Origin: Verrucomicrobiaceae bacterium
GTDB taxonomy: Bacteria; Verrucomicrobiota; Verrucomicrobiia; Verrucomicrobiales; Akkermansiaceae
DNA length: 64,000 bases
Direction of reading: 5' to 3'
NCBI GenBank assembly: GCA_027485995.1
Contig: JAIXPW010000183.1
Span: 1 to 64,000, forward strand
Shown here piece by piece: positions 1 to 7,754 of this stretch (within the stretch, counting starts at the first letter, position 1; every line of letters begins with the position of its first letter). The translations under genes and the position numbers were made by a program. The notes beneath the pieces are model-generated. The model saw nothing but the letters and a program-made list of their open reading frames with translations. It was not told where the DNA came from and did no database searches.

Positions 1-203
1 ACCTGCAGGGCCTTGTGGCGGAATTCACGGACCCACTGCGGGTCGTTCTTCACGTCGCAGATGTAGTCGATCGTCTTCTCGTTGAGCCCGCGTCCGGCAT
101 CGAACTTGTGGCGCTCCGGGAAATGGAAATCGCCCTTGCTGCGGTCGATGTCGATCGCTTCGCGGGTTTCTGCGTCGATCGCGCTGGTGGCTTCGTAGGA
201 CAT
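1..203 (-). CDS. sufB: SufB Fe-S cluster assembly protein, N-terminal part (cut by window edge)
   Basis: Reading leftwards from an ATG at 203 gives about 67 residues before the window ends. The segment contains a stretch of the type EKTIDYICDVKND followed by WVREFRHKAL, which matches the start of SufB, the scaffold subunit of the SufBCD complex that builds Fe-S clusters in the cytoplasm. It lies 53 bp downstream of sufC and on the same strand, the expected suf order. The catalytic core is outside the window, so completeness cannot be judged. The leader carries a short repeat also present in front of sufC. Identification rests on motif resemblance plus the sufC neighbour. Confidence 0.85.
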   Translation of the reverse strand, partial: MSYEATSAIDAETREAIDIDRSKGDFHFPERHKFDAGRGLNEKTIDYICDVKNDPQWVREFRHKALQ

Positions 204-210
204 GGGATGG

Positions 211-246
211 AGAAATGACGAATGACGAATGCTCGAATGACTAAAC
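211..246. repeat. Formulaic ATGACGAATGACGAA repeat, copy 1 (sufB leader)
   Basis: About 35 bp built from the word ATGACGAA repeated with small changes and ending in GAATGACTAAA. It begins 8 bp upstream of the sufB start codon. A near-identical copy lies at 1021-1055, 6 bp upstream of sufC. The placement at both junctions of one operon suggests a dispersed intergenic repeat rather than coding sequence. Confidence 0.75.
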
Positions 247-256
247 TGGAGACGAA

Positions 257-1015
257 TCAGGCTGGGGCTAGGGCGTCTTCCTTGAGGAATTCGTAGCCGT
301 CCTTTTCGAGTTCGAGGGCGAGCTCGGGGCCGCCGGAACGGACGATGCGTCCCTCGGCCATCACGTGGACATAGTCCGGCTTGATGTAGTCGAGCAGGCG
401 CTGGTAGTGGGTGATGAGGAGGAAGCCGCGATCGGGAGAACGCATGGCGTTGACGCCCTTGGCGACGATCTTCAGCGCGTCGATGTCGAGGCCGGAGTCG
501 GTCTCGTCAAGGATGCCATACTTCGGCTGGAGCATGAGCATCTGGAGGATCTCGTTGCGCTTCTTTTCTCCACCGGAGAAGCCTTCGTTGACCGAGCGGG
601 CGGTGAACTTGCGGTCCATTTCAAGCAGGTCCATCTGGGCGTAGAGCTGCTTGTAGTAGGCCACGGCATCGAGCTCCTCGCCCTTCGGCAGACGCGACTG
701 GAGGGCGGCGCGGATGAAGTTGGCGTTGGAGACGCCGGGGACTTCGGAGGGATACTGGAAGGCCAGGAAAATGCCGGCCCGCGAGCGCTCGTCGATCGAC
801 ATTTCAAAGATGTCCTCGCCGTCGAGGGTGACACTGCCGCTGGTGACGACGTAGCCTTCGTGGCCGGCGATGACCTTCGAAAGGGTGGACTTGCCGGAAC
901 CGTTCGGGCCCATGATCGCATGGACTTCGCCGGCCGGAATCTCAAGGGTGACGCCCTTGAGGATTTCAGTGCCGTTTTCGAGGGTGGCGTGGAGGTCGGT
1001 GATGAGGAGGCTCAT
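257..1015 (-). CDS. sufC: SufC, ATPase of the Suf Fe-S cluster assembly complex
   Basis: A 252-residue ABC-type ATPase of the usual SufC length. Visible motifs are Walker [10 protein letters not shown] (about residues 36-44), the signature [11 protein letters not shown] near residue 145, and a Walker B/D-loop region [11 protein letters not shown]. The SufC-typical EKKRNE variant of the signature separates it from transport ABC ATPases. In the family SufC drives conformational change of SufB-SufD during cluster assembly in the cytoplasm. It lies between a Fur-family regulator and sufB on the same strand, so the three probably form one operon. The ATG at 1015 is preceded by a repeat rather than an obvious Shine-Dalgarno sequence. 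Confidence 0.95.
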   Translation of the reverse strand: MSLLITDLHATLENGTEILKGVTLEIPAGEVHAIMGPNGSGKSTLSKVIAGHEGYVVTSGSVTLDGEDIFEMSIDERSRAGIFLAFQYPSEVPGVSNANFIRAALQSRLPKGEELDAVAYYKQLYAQMDLLEMDRKFTARSVNEGFSGGEKKRNEILQMLMLQPKYGILDETDSGLDIDALKIVAKGVNAMRSPDRGFLLITHYQRLLDYIKPDYVHVMAEGRIVRSGGPELALELEKDGYEFLKEDALAPA

Positions 1016-1020
1016 GGTGG

Positions 1021-1055
1021 AGAAATGACGAATGACGAAATCCGAATGACTAAAT
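1021..1055. repeat. Formulaic ATGACGAATGACGAA repeat, copy 2 (sufC leader)
   Basis: Near-identical to 211-246. It fills the short gap between the Fur-family gene and sufC and includes the stop codon of the upstream gene (CTA on the plus strand at 1050-1052). It therefore became part of a coding end as well as a translation leader. Confidence 0.75.
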
Positions 1056-1478
1056 GGAACCCAACTGGCCGCGGAGGGTGAGCTCGATGTCGGTGACGAC
1101 GGCTCCTGCGGGGAGTTCGAGGAAATCGGAGAGGTTGACGCCGGGCTTGAAGGTGATGTCGTGGATCACGCCGGTGCTGCGGTCGTGGAAATGGCCGTGT
1201 TCGGCGACGTTCGGGCAGAAGCGCGAGGACTCGCGCTCGAAGTTCACCTGGCGGACAATGCCGTGCTGCACCAGGGCCTCGAGGCAGTTGTAAACCGTTG
1301 CCAGCGAGATACTTGGCAGGGCGTCCTTGACGCGGAGAAAGACGTCATTGGCCGTCGGGTGATCGCGATCCTGCAAAAGAATCCGGTACACCTCGCGGCG
1401 CTGGCGCGTCATGCGAAGGCCGGAAATTTCCTCCGGGATCTCGGTTTCAGGGCTCGGAACTGTCAGGTTATCGACCAT
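1050..1478 (-). CDS. Fur-family transcriptional regulator, first gene of the suf operon
   Basis: 142 residues with the Fur winged-helix pattern: [25 protein letters not shown] and [20 protein letters not shown], followed by a short dimerisation part with the metal-ligand-like [15 protein letters not shown]. The CxxC pairs that hold structural zinc in Fur and PerR are absent; only two cysteines are visible. The ATG at 1478 is preferred over the upstream candidate at 1517 because the Fur fold begins just after it and the candidate operator would otherwise be coding. Placement directly ahead of sufC-sufB suggests it senses iron, peroxide or cluster status and controls the operon. That role is inference; the family assignment is firm. 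Confidence 0.85.
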   Translation of the reverse strand: MVDNLTVPSPETEIPEEISGLRMTRQRREVYRILLQDRDHPTANDVFLRVKDALPSISLATVYNCLEALVQHGIVRQVNFERESSRFCPNVAEHGHFHDRSTGVIHDITFKPGVNLSDFLELPAGAVVTDIELTLRGQLGSI

Positions 1479-1513
1479 CTTGGGGCGGCAACCTAGGGTC
1501 CGAACGACCAATA

Positions 1514-1530
1514 TCAAGAACTATTCTAAA
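1514..1530. promoter_or_regulatory. Candidate Fur/PerR-type operator upstream of the suf operon
   Basis: AT-rich stretch with the perfect inverted core AGAA-CTA-TTCT (1517-1527), flanked by ATC and AAA. It resembles half-matches to PerR/Fur boxes and lies 36 bp upstream of the regulator's ATG, where an autoregulatory site would be expected. It is a single short palindrome, so confidence is modest. Confidence 0.35.
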
Positions 1531-1559
1531 TTGGTTTCGGTAAAATGTTCACCTGTCGT

Positions 1560-1735
1560 TCAGCCTTTAAGGTGAAACTCCGCACGGATGGCCAGAGAGG
1601 CGCGGAGGAAACAGAGACTGCGGAGGATGCTGGAGCCAAGGAGGGGAGCAAGGAAGGATTCCGAATCCGTTCCCCCTTCTGCGACCTCCTCAATCTCCGT
1701 GTTCTCAGCGGTTTCAGGACTGCCCGAACCACCAA
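1560..1735. repeat. Imperfect palindromic CGGAG/GAGAC-rich intergenic repeat
   Basis: The gap 1479-1792 holds no convincing gene. Its middle has a left part rich in GAGGCGCGGAGGAAACAGAG and a right part CCTCCTCAATCTCCGTGTTC that reads as a similar text on the opposite strand, an imperfect inverted repeat about 140 bp long. The style matches other formulaic repeats in this window, but no second copy is present here. Confidence 0.45.
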
Positions 1736-1792
1736 TGGACCGGCGTAAGGACCGAAAGCCCGATTTTCGAGGGATGAGAACCTGAGCGCTGG

Positions 1793-3700
1793 TTACTCGG
1801 CCTCCCGGGAGCTGGCGCTGCTGCTGTCCTTGGGGAGGATTTCCTTCACCGAACGCTTCACCCCTTCTTCGGCGAACTTGCTCTGCGGGAAGATGTTGCG
1901 GGCCTTGAGATACCAGGAAAGAGCGCTGCCGGTCTGCTTGGGAGTGCGTTCCTCGAACTGCCGGGCACGCTCCAGAGCCATGGTGAAATTGGCGACGTTC
2001 GGGGCCAGCAATTCCAGCTCGCGGCCCAGTTTCGGATCGTCAGGGAAGGTCGTCCGCAGCTCCGCCAACTGTTCGTAGGCGGCGTACTTCTGGCCCATCT
2101 TGCTGAACTCGGCCGCTTTTCCGAGCGAGGCCTCGATTTTGGTCAAGTTGCTGATGACCTGCTTGAATGCATCCTCGCGGCCCGCATCGCCCTGGATGGC
2201 TGGGGCCAGTTCGTACTGGCGCTTGAAGATTTCCCGATAGTTGCCCTCGGCGATCAGGCGGTCGAAGTCATTCCGGGCCACCACCATCGGGCCGGCGTTG
2301 CTGATCATTTTCCGGAACTCGTCGAGCTTCGGATTCGTCGGCCAGATCTCCGTTGCGGCCTTGATTTTCTCGGAGGCCTTGTCGTTGTTCTTGGAAAGAA
2401 GGTGGGCCTTGGCCTCCTCGATCGCGAGATCGGAGGCGAGAGAGTAGCCAGCGATGGCGCTATCGACCTTCGACGACGGGAAATCCCGAGCGTTGGTTTT
2501 CAGGCGGGTGGCGAGTTCCTTGGCCTTGGTATAATCGCGAGCCTGGAGCGTGCCGTAGAGTTCGTGGAGATCGCGGACGTAAGCAGCGACGCGCTGCTTC
2601 TTATCGAGGGAAAGCGTCGCGACAGGCTCGAGATACTCGCCGAGGGCGTAGGCCTCCATCAGCCGCTGCGAGGCGGAGTGCAGTTCATTGCGGGAAAGCA
2701 TCAGATCGAACGCGTCGATGTACTTGTCCACCTCACGGATTGCTTCGTTGGAAAGCGAGTCGAGCGAGGAAACGGTTGGGTTCACGCCGACGGACTGCGA
2801 AAACAACTTGGCCACATCGGAGTTCTTGTCGATGCGCAGGGTGGAGTCGCCGTCCTTCCAGATCTGGTTGTAGAACCGGGCGGCCATCAGCACGTGCTCG
2901 TAGCGGCGCTGGACGAACCACTGGATCATGTTGACCTGGTACTGGGCCTTGGTCTGGACGGTCTGGACCTCGGTGCGGGCGATGTTGGCCTTTTTCAGAG
3001 CCTCGATTTCGGCGATGCGGCGGAGGGTGTTGGCATACTGGAGCGACTGGGTGCCGGCACCCGGGTTTTCCGCGGGCTTGTTCTGAGGAGCCTGTTGACC
3101 TGGTTTTCCCTGGCCGCCCTGGGGTTTGGCGTCTCCCAAGCTCTTGTCGGTCTCATGGCGGGCGGCCCAGTCGCCTTCCTTCATGATCCGCTGCTTCTCC
3201 TGCTCGATCGAGTCGTTGAGGAGTTTGAGGCCGTTGACGTCCTTCTTGGCCAGCATGGCGACGTAGATCGCCTCGGCGAGGGAGCCGCAGATGTTGGCGT
3301 CGCCGGGATAGGTCCCGGCACTTGGGAGCTTTTTGAAAGCCTGGACAAGATTGGGGCCTTCCTGGCGAAGGGGGGAAATGGTGGCGAGGATCTCCTTGAT
3401 GTTCGCCCGATACTCGGAGGCGGCTCCGGTGTCCTCGGGAGGCTGACTGAGATACTTTTCAAAGCGCGCCTTGAGGATCCGGTTGTCGCCGAGAGGGATG
3501 GTGACGCCACCGATCGTGATGGTCTCTGCCGAGGGATCGAGCATCGGGATCTCCTCGCCATAGGGGCTCTTGGCTTTTTCCTCCTTGGGGCGCTCCATGG
3601 TGGTGTCCGGCGCGGCCTTCGGGGCCACCGGGGCTGGAGGGGTGTAAACCTGGGCCGAGGCGATTCCGGTCAGCAGGAAGAGAGTGGAAAGGGCTTTCAT
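1793..3700 (-). CDS. Secreted protein of unknown function, helical repeat-rich
   Basis: 635 residues opening with a clear signal peptide (MKALSTLFLLTGIASAQ). A proline-rich linker follows, then a short hydrophobic beta-like block near residues 60-75 (ETITIGGVTIPLGDNR), then a long mostly helical body with TPR-like spacing of A, Y and L residues. A Gln/Gly/Pro-rich low-complexity linker sits around residues 195-215. I do not recognise a named domain. It starts 19 bp downstream of a one-helix membrane protein, so the two are probably co-transcribed and may act together in the periplasm. The product is probably exported; the function is unknown. Confidence 0.7.
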   Translation of the reverse strand: MKALSTLFLLTGIASAQVYTPPAPVAPKAAPDTTMERPKEEKAKSPYGEEIPMLDPSAETITIGGVTIPLGDNRILKARFEKYLSQPPEDTGAASEYRANIKEILATISPLRQEGPNLVQAFKKLPSAGTYPGDANICGSLAEAIYVAMLAKKDVNGLKLLNDSIEQEKQRIMKEGDWAARHETDKSLGDAKPQGGQGKPGQQAPQNKPAENPGAGTQSLQYANTLRRIAEIEALKKANIARTEVQTVQTKAQYQVNMIQWFVQRRYEHVLMAARFYNQIWKDGDSTLRIDKNSDVAKLFSQSVGVNPTVSSLDSLSNEAIREVDKYIDAFDLMLSRNELHSASQRLMEAYALGEYLEPVATLSLDKKQRVAAYVRDLHELYGTLQARDYTKAKELATRLKTNARDFPSSKVDSAIAGYSLASDLAIEEAKAHLLSKNNDKASEKIKAATEIWPTNPKLDEFRKMISNAGPMVVARNDFDRLIAEGNYREIFKRQYELAPAIQGDAGREDAFKQVISNLTKIEASLGKAAEFSKMGQKYAAYEQLAELRTTFPDDPKLGRELELLAPNVANFTMALERARQFEERTPKQTGSALSWYLKARNIFPQSKFAEEGVKRSVKEILPKDSSSASSREAE

Positions 3701-3719
3701 GACGTCGAGGGCTGGGGCT

Positions 3720-4130
3720 TCAGAGGCGGCGGATGTCGTTGGCGACGGCGATGCCGCCCTGACGGAATTTCACACGAAAAGAGTAACGCTGCTCGCGCTC
3801 GATGTTGAGGCTCTTGAGTTCCGGCGGGATCTCGATGCCGAGGAACTCCGAGCTGCCGGAGGACTCGACCTGCAGGCTGACCACGCGGGTGCCGTCCCGC
3901 GACTCATCGCTGCCTAGGATGCTGTCGATCTTGCCGTCCACGACGTATTCATTGCCGCGGAGGCTGTTGGCGTTTTCGAGGACTTCCGTCATGGTCAGCT
4001 TGGGCATGCTGCCGAAGCCCGGCTGCTTCTTGCTGAACATCGATTTGCCCACGAAAAACAGCGCGGCGATGGCAACGACGATGCCGATGATCATGCCGGG
4101 ATGGAGACTGGAGCTGGCGCGTCGGGACAT
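3720..4130 (-). CDS. Small membrane-anchored protein, possible OB-like domain
   Basis: 136 residues with a single N-terminal transmembrane helix (GMIIGIVVAIAALFFVGKSM) after a short basic segment, then a soluble region with alternating beta pattern (NEYVVDGKIDSILGS, TRVVSLQVES, YSFRVKFRQGG). The pattern is compatible with a small OB-like barrel, but this is only a visual impression. It precedes the 635-aa secreted protein by 19 bp on the same strand. The hydrophobic helix and following acidic region suggest an anchor with the C-terminal domain outside the cytoplasmic membrane. Confidence 0.65.
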   Translation of the reverse strand: MSRRASSSLHPGMIIGIVVAIAALFFVGKSMFSKKQPGFGSMPKLTMTEVLENANSLRGNEYVVDGKIDSILGSDESRDGTRVVSLQVESSGSSEFLGIEIPPELKSLNIEREQRYSFRVKFRQGGIAVANDIRRL

Positions 4131-4213
4131 GGGGGTGAGGAAGGGTTTCAGGGAATCTGGGAAAACTGTCCGATCAATCTAGCATGCAAAAAGTGCCTAT
4201 GGAATGCGGAACT

Positions 4214-5962
4214 TCAGTCCCACTGATGGCGGCGGGCACCGGCCCAGGCGGCCAGCAGGCCGACTCCAATGTGGGCGCAGAGCGTGTAGGTGCAGGCCTG
4301 ACTGGCGGAGAGCGAGGTATCGATGACCGATTTCACCGCATCGTGGACCTGGGTCTGGAGTCCCTCCACGCTGCCGGACCAGCCCCAGTAGGCGGAAATG
4401 AATGGCCGGGTGAAGGACTCGATGTTCTCCGGAAGGGCGAGCACGGCGCCCGAGAGCGGAAGCTGGAAACCGACGAGATAGATCGAAAGCAGGGACGCCT
4501 GCTCGGAGGTGCGCATCAGCGCCGAGATGGCCAGGCACACTGACGTCATCGCGCCGTTCACCAGCAGCAGGAACATCGCATGCTGGACGAAGTCGCCACG
4601 GAACGGCCCGAACCAGTTCACGAAAAACGCCATCCACAGCGACTGCGCGATCACCAGACAGGAAAGGAACGCGATCTTGCTGGAAAGGTAGGCGAAGGGG
4701 CGCACCCCGCCGAATTTCTCCTTCTCGTAAATCAGCCGCTCGCCCGCGATTTCGCGCGCCGAGTTGTTCGAGCCCATCAGCGATAGCAGCACCACCTGGA
4801 ACATGATGATCCCGGAAATCGCCGAACCGACCCTGATTTGATCGGCCTGGACGCTGGCTTGCTCCTCGATATCTGCCCTGATGTCGGTTTGCCGAGTATC
4901 TGAAAATCTCTTGATCGGATCCTTCGCCTTGTCGCTGAAAAGAGTCACCAACAGCGGGAAACAGATCAGGATCGCCAGTTGCAGCAGCACCTGACCCCGA
5001 TCCCGGAAAAAGATCCGCCAGCGCCGTGAAAGCAAGGTGCCGAACTGGCTGAAGAAGCCCGGAATCTTCGTCCCCTCCTCCTCGACCTTATCCCCCTCCG
5101 CCGCCTGCTCAGGCGAGGAGGTCGGCAGGATCAGGGCACCGGATTTCACCAGCTTCTCGCGGTTCGCCTCCAACATGCCGTTGTAGGCCACGCTGTGCTT
5201 TTCCCAGGACGACTTCCAGCGCTCGGAGGTCTGGGTCGCCAGTCGAGGATAGACCTCCTCGGTGTCCTTGACGGAAAAGTAATGCGTCAACTGCTCCGGC
5301 GGCCCGTGGTAGGCCACGCGGCCCTCGTGCAGGACCAGGATCGAGTCGTAAAGCTCCAGATGCGCCAGCGAGTGGGTCACCGAAAGCACGATCCGGCCAT
5401 CCTTGCGGGAAAGATCGTGCAGCAGCCTGACAATTTCCCGCTCGGAACGTGGATCGAGGCCGCTCGTGACCTCGTCGCAAAGCAGCAGCTTCGGATCGGA
5501 CACCAGCTCCATCGCCAGCCCCAGCCGGCGCTTCTGACCGCCGGAAAGCACCTTCACCGGCCGGTCCGCAATCGGCGTCAGGCCGGTTTCCTCCAGCACC
5601 CGATCGATCCGACCGTCCAGCTCGGCATTGTTCTTCGAGCGCACCCGCAGCCGCGTGGCCGCCTCGACCGATTCGTCCACGGTGAGCGGATCATAGGCGA
5701 TCGAGAACTGCGGTACGTAGCCGATTTCCGACGGGGAAAAGTCGCCCTCTTTCGAAAGATCCCGCCCGTCCCAGATCAGCGCTCCGGCGGACTCCGGGTT
5801 CAGCCCGGCGATGGTCTTCAGCAGGGTGGTTTTTCCGCAGCCGGAAGGTCCGACGATCGCCATGAAGTGCCCCTTGGGAATCCGGATCGAGACATGATCC
5901 ACGAGGTTGGCATCCTCGCCGTCTTTGCGGATGGTGAAACAAACGTCCTTGAGTTCGAGCAC
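4214..5962 (-). CDS. ABCG-type ABC transporter, ATPase fused to membrane domain
   Basis: 582 residues. The N-terminal ATPase has Walker A GPSGCGKTT (38-46), signature LSGGQKRRLGLAMEL and Walker B LLLCDEVTSGLDP, followed by the H-loop VTHSL. From about residue 310 an ABC-2 type membrane domain begins (FGTLLSRRWRIFFRDRGQ, then about six hydrophobic segments). One nucleotide-binding domain fused ahead of one membrane domain on one chain is the ABCG half-transporter arrangement, which works as a dimer. In bacteria such proteins export lipids or other hydrophobic compounds; the substrate cannot be read from sequence. Neighbouring genes give no clear hint. Confidence 0.88.
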   Translation of the reverse strand: MLELKDVCFTIRKDGEDANLVDHVSIRIPKGHFMAIVGPSGCGKTTLLKTIAGLNPESAGALIWDGRDLSKEGDFSPSEIGYVPQFSIAYDPLTVDESVEAATRLRVRSKNNAELDGRIDRVLEETGLTPIADRPVKVLSGGQKRRLGLAMELVSDPKLLLCDEVTSGLDPRSEREIVRLLHDLSRKDGRIVLSVTHSLAHLELYDSILVLHEGRVAYHGPPEQLTHYFSVKDTEEVYPRLATQTSERWKSSWEKHSVAYNGMLEANREKLVKSGALILPTSSPEQAAEGDKVEEEGTKIPGFFSQFGTLLSRRWRIFFRDRGQVLLQLAILICFPLLVTLFSDKAKDPIKRFSDTRQTDIRADIEEQASVQADQIRVGSAISGIIMFQVVLLSLMGSNNSAREIAGERLIYEKEKFGGVRPFAYLSSKIAFLSCLVIAQSLWMAFFVNWFGPFRGDFVQHAMFLLLVNGAMTSVCLAISALMRTSEQASLLSIYLVGFQLPLSGAVLALPENIESFTRPFISAYWGWSGSVEGLQTQVHDAVKSVIDTSLSASQACTYTLCAHIGVGLLAAWAGARRHQWD

Positions 5963-6041
5963 GGGGAGAGCGGGTTTAAGAAGGCTATAGACGCTCGGGC
6001 AGGGGATTCTCTATCCGGAGTTTGAAAGAAACTCCGGCGGC

Positions 6042-6518
6042 TCAGGAAGGTTGCGCATCTTCCAGCGGCACGATCCGGATCTTTCCGGAGGGCTTCGCGA
6101 AGCCAGCGGACAGGGTCGGGGCGGTATCCTCGGCCGGCGTGGACTCGGTTCCCTGGCCGAGGGCGCTGCGCAGCGCGCCTTCCACCAGCTGCCCGCAGTG
6201 GATTTTCATCGGCGGCAACGGTCCCAGCTCACCCGTCAGATCGGAGGCGGAAAGTTTCCCGGCCTCCTCGGCGGTTTTTCCTTTCAGCAGCTCGGTCGCC
6301 ATCGAGGCCACCGCGATCGCTGTCTGGCAGCCAAAGGCCTGGAACGAGGCGCGGTCGATCACCCGCTTGCCGTCCTTTTCGGTGAATTTCAGCCACATCC
6401 GGAGCATGTCGCCGCAGTCGGGCGAGCCCACGGTTCCCACCGCATCGGCATCGCTCAGCTCGCCCTGGTTCTTTGGGTTGGCCAGGGCCTCGCGCACCTT
6501 TGATTCGAAATCGTCCAT
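6042..6518 (-). CDS. IscU/NifU-type Fe-S cluster scaffold protein
   Basis: 158 residues. The three cluster-binding cysteines of the IscU fold are visible in context: GSPDCGDML (Cys35, with the conserved Asp37), AFGCQTAIA (Cys64) and KIHCGQLVE (Cys108). These scaffolds receive sulfur from a cysteine desulfurase and iron, and assemble a [2Fe-2S] cluster. A C-terminal tail of about 45 residues rich in Pro, Ala and Glu extends beyond the usual end. The gene is 6 kb from sufBC rather than inside that operon, and 51 bp downstream of a GspF-like gene. SufU-type zinc proteins are an alternative, but the C-terminal motif fits IscU/NifU better. Confidence 0.85.
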   Translation of the reverse strand: MDDFESKVREALANPKNQGELSDADAVGTVGSPDCGDMLRMWLKFTEKDGKRVIDRASFQAFGCQTAIAVASMATELLKGKTAEEAGKLSASDLTGELGPLPPMKIHCGQLVEGALRSALGQGTESTPAEDTAPTLSAGFAKPSGKIRIVPLEDAQPS

Positions 6519-6569
6519 GTCCGGAACGATGGCGGGCTGCGGATCGGTTGCAAGCCTGCGGACCGGGGC

Positions 6570-7559
6570 TCATTCCCCGAGCTGTTCGAGGCCGGCGTAG
6601 TAGCCTTGGTAGAATCCGAGGATTTTCCAAATCACGAAGGCCACCACCAGTCCGTAGAAGATCTTGGGGATCGCGGCCGACACGCGTTTCGCGCCGCGCA
6701 GGGCATCCTGTTGGAAAAGCTCGGCCCAGCGTGCGAGGTCCTGGTCGAGCATCCCGGATTCCTCGGCCGTGGCATAGGAGCGGGCGAAGGCTTTCGGAAA
6801 GGCGCGGCTGGAGAGAAAAACCGGCCCGAGCTTGTCGCCGGTCTTCAAGGTGTCGATCAGCGAGGCTCCCGCTGCGGCGATCCTTCCACTCTGCGCGGCG
6901 GTGGTGGCGCTGGTTACGGTTTCCTGCATCGAGAGCCCGGCGAGCAGGCAGGTGTGATAGACCCGCGTGAAACGAGCCATCGCCAGATCACGGCGCGCTT
7001 TTCCGATCAGGGGAATGCCGCCGAGAAATCCATCCACGCCGGCGTGGGTCGGGGCCGCTTTGAGCAGCGACCGCGAAACCATCACGATCACGAAGCCCAC
7101 CGGGTAGGCGATCGCCAGTTGGATCGCGATGCCTGTTAGAACCGACTGGGTGGACTCGCCATTCAGGATCGCTCCGGGCAGACCTCCGAGAAGAATGCCG
7201 AGATGGAGCAGCACCGTCGGATAAATCATGGCCTTGATCGCCTCGGCGCGAGTGCTGGCAAGCAGTTCGAAATAGTCGGCCAGATGCCGGAAGGCCTGCG
7301 CGAGGCGGCCACCGCGTTCGCCCGCACCGATGATGCTGCACTCGAGTGGAGACACGACGCCTGGATCGGCCGCGAAGGATTCCGCGATGCTTTTTCCCTG
7401 CTCCAAGCCCGTTTGCATCAACTTGAGCAAGGACTGCTGTGGTCCTGGCAGATGCGTGTCCTGAAGCACCCGTCCCGCCTCGCGGATGCCGAATCCCGCC
7501 GTCACGAGCTTGGCCAGTTCGGCATAAAACAAATACTTGTGATGGGCGTTGGATGACAT
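6570..7559 (-). CDS. GspF/PilC-like type II secretion F-domain protein
   Basis: 329 residues. Two T2SF domains can be seen, roughly residues 10-130 and 190-310. Each has a helical cytoplasmic bundle with the GERGGRLAQAF / AEESGMLDQDL type motif followed by hydrophobic segments (AMIYPTVLLHLGILLGGLP, AIAYPVGFVIVMVS, FYGLVVAFVIWKILGFY). F proteins form the inner-membrane platform of type II secretion or type IV pilus machines. At 329 residues it is somewhat shorter than canonical GspF of about 400. No other secretion genes are adjacent. Its codons include one CTA-ACA pair inside the recurrent TCTAACAG octamer (plus-strand 7133-7140). Confidence 0.85.
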   Translation of the reverse strand: MSSNAHHKYLFYAELAKLVTAGFGIREAGRVLQDTHLPGPQQSLLKLMQTGLEQGKSIAESFAADPGVVSPLECSIIGAGERGGRLAQAFRHLADYFELLASTRAEAIKAMIYPTVLLHLGILLGGLPGAILNGESTQSVLTGIAIQLAIAYPVGFVIVMVSRSLLKAAPTHAGVDGFLGGIPLIGKARRDLAMARFTRVYHTCLLAGLSMQETVTSATTAAQSGRIAAAGASLIDTLKTGDKLGPVFLSSRAFPKAFARSYATAEESGMLDQDLARWAELFQQDALRGAKRVSAAIPKIFYGLVVAFVIWKILGFYQGYYAGLEQLGE

Positions 7560-7754
7560 GTCTGCATTTGCATGTTAGCCGCTGCAACGAGCAACGCCAA
7601 GATCCATCTGGTCCGATCGCCAGATGCCGTTTGCTGACCATATGGTTACCCGACCATCTCGTTACCGCAGGCCCTTTGACGATGATCCAACGACGGACGC
7701 AAGGTCGCGACAGATGGCATCCCCGCTGTCTGAAGAACCCAAGTCTCCCATCGC

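Noticed and set aside
4184-4543. Plus-strand frame of 119 codons
   Set aside because: Antisense of the ABC transporter's membrane part; residue mix is a codon shadow.
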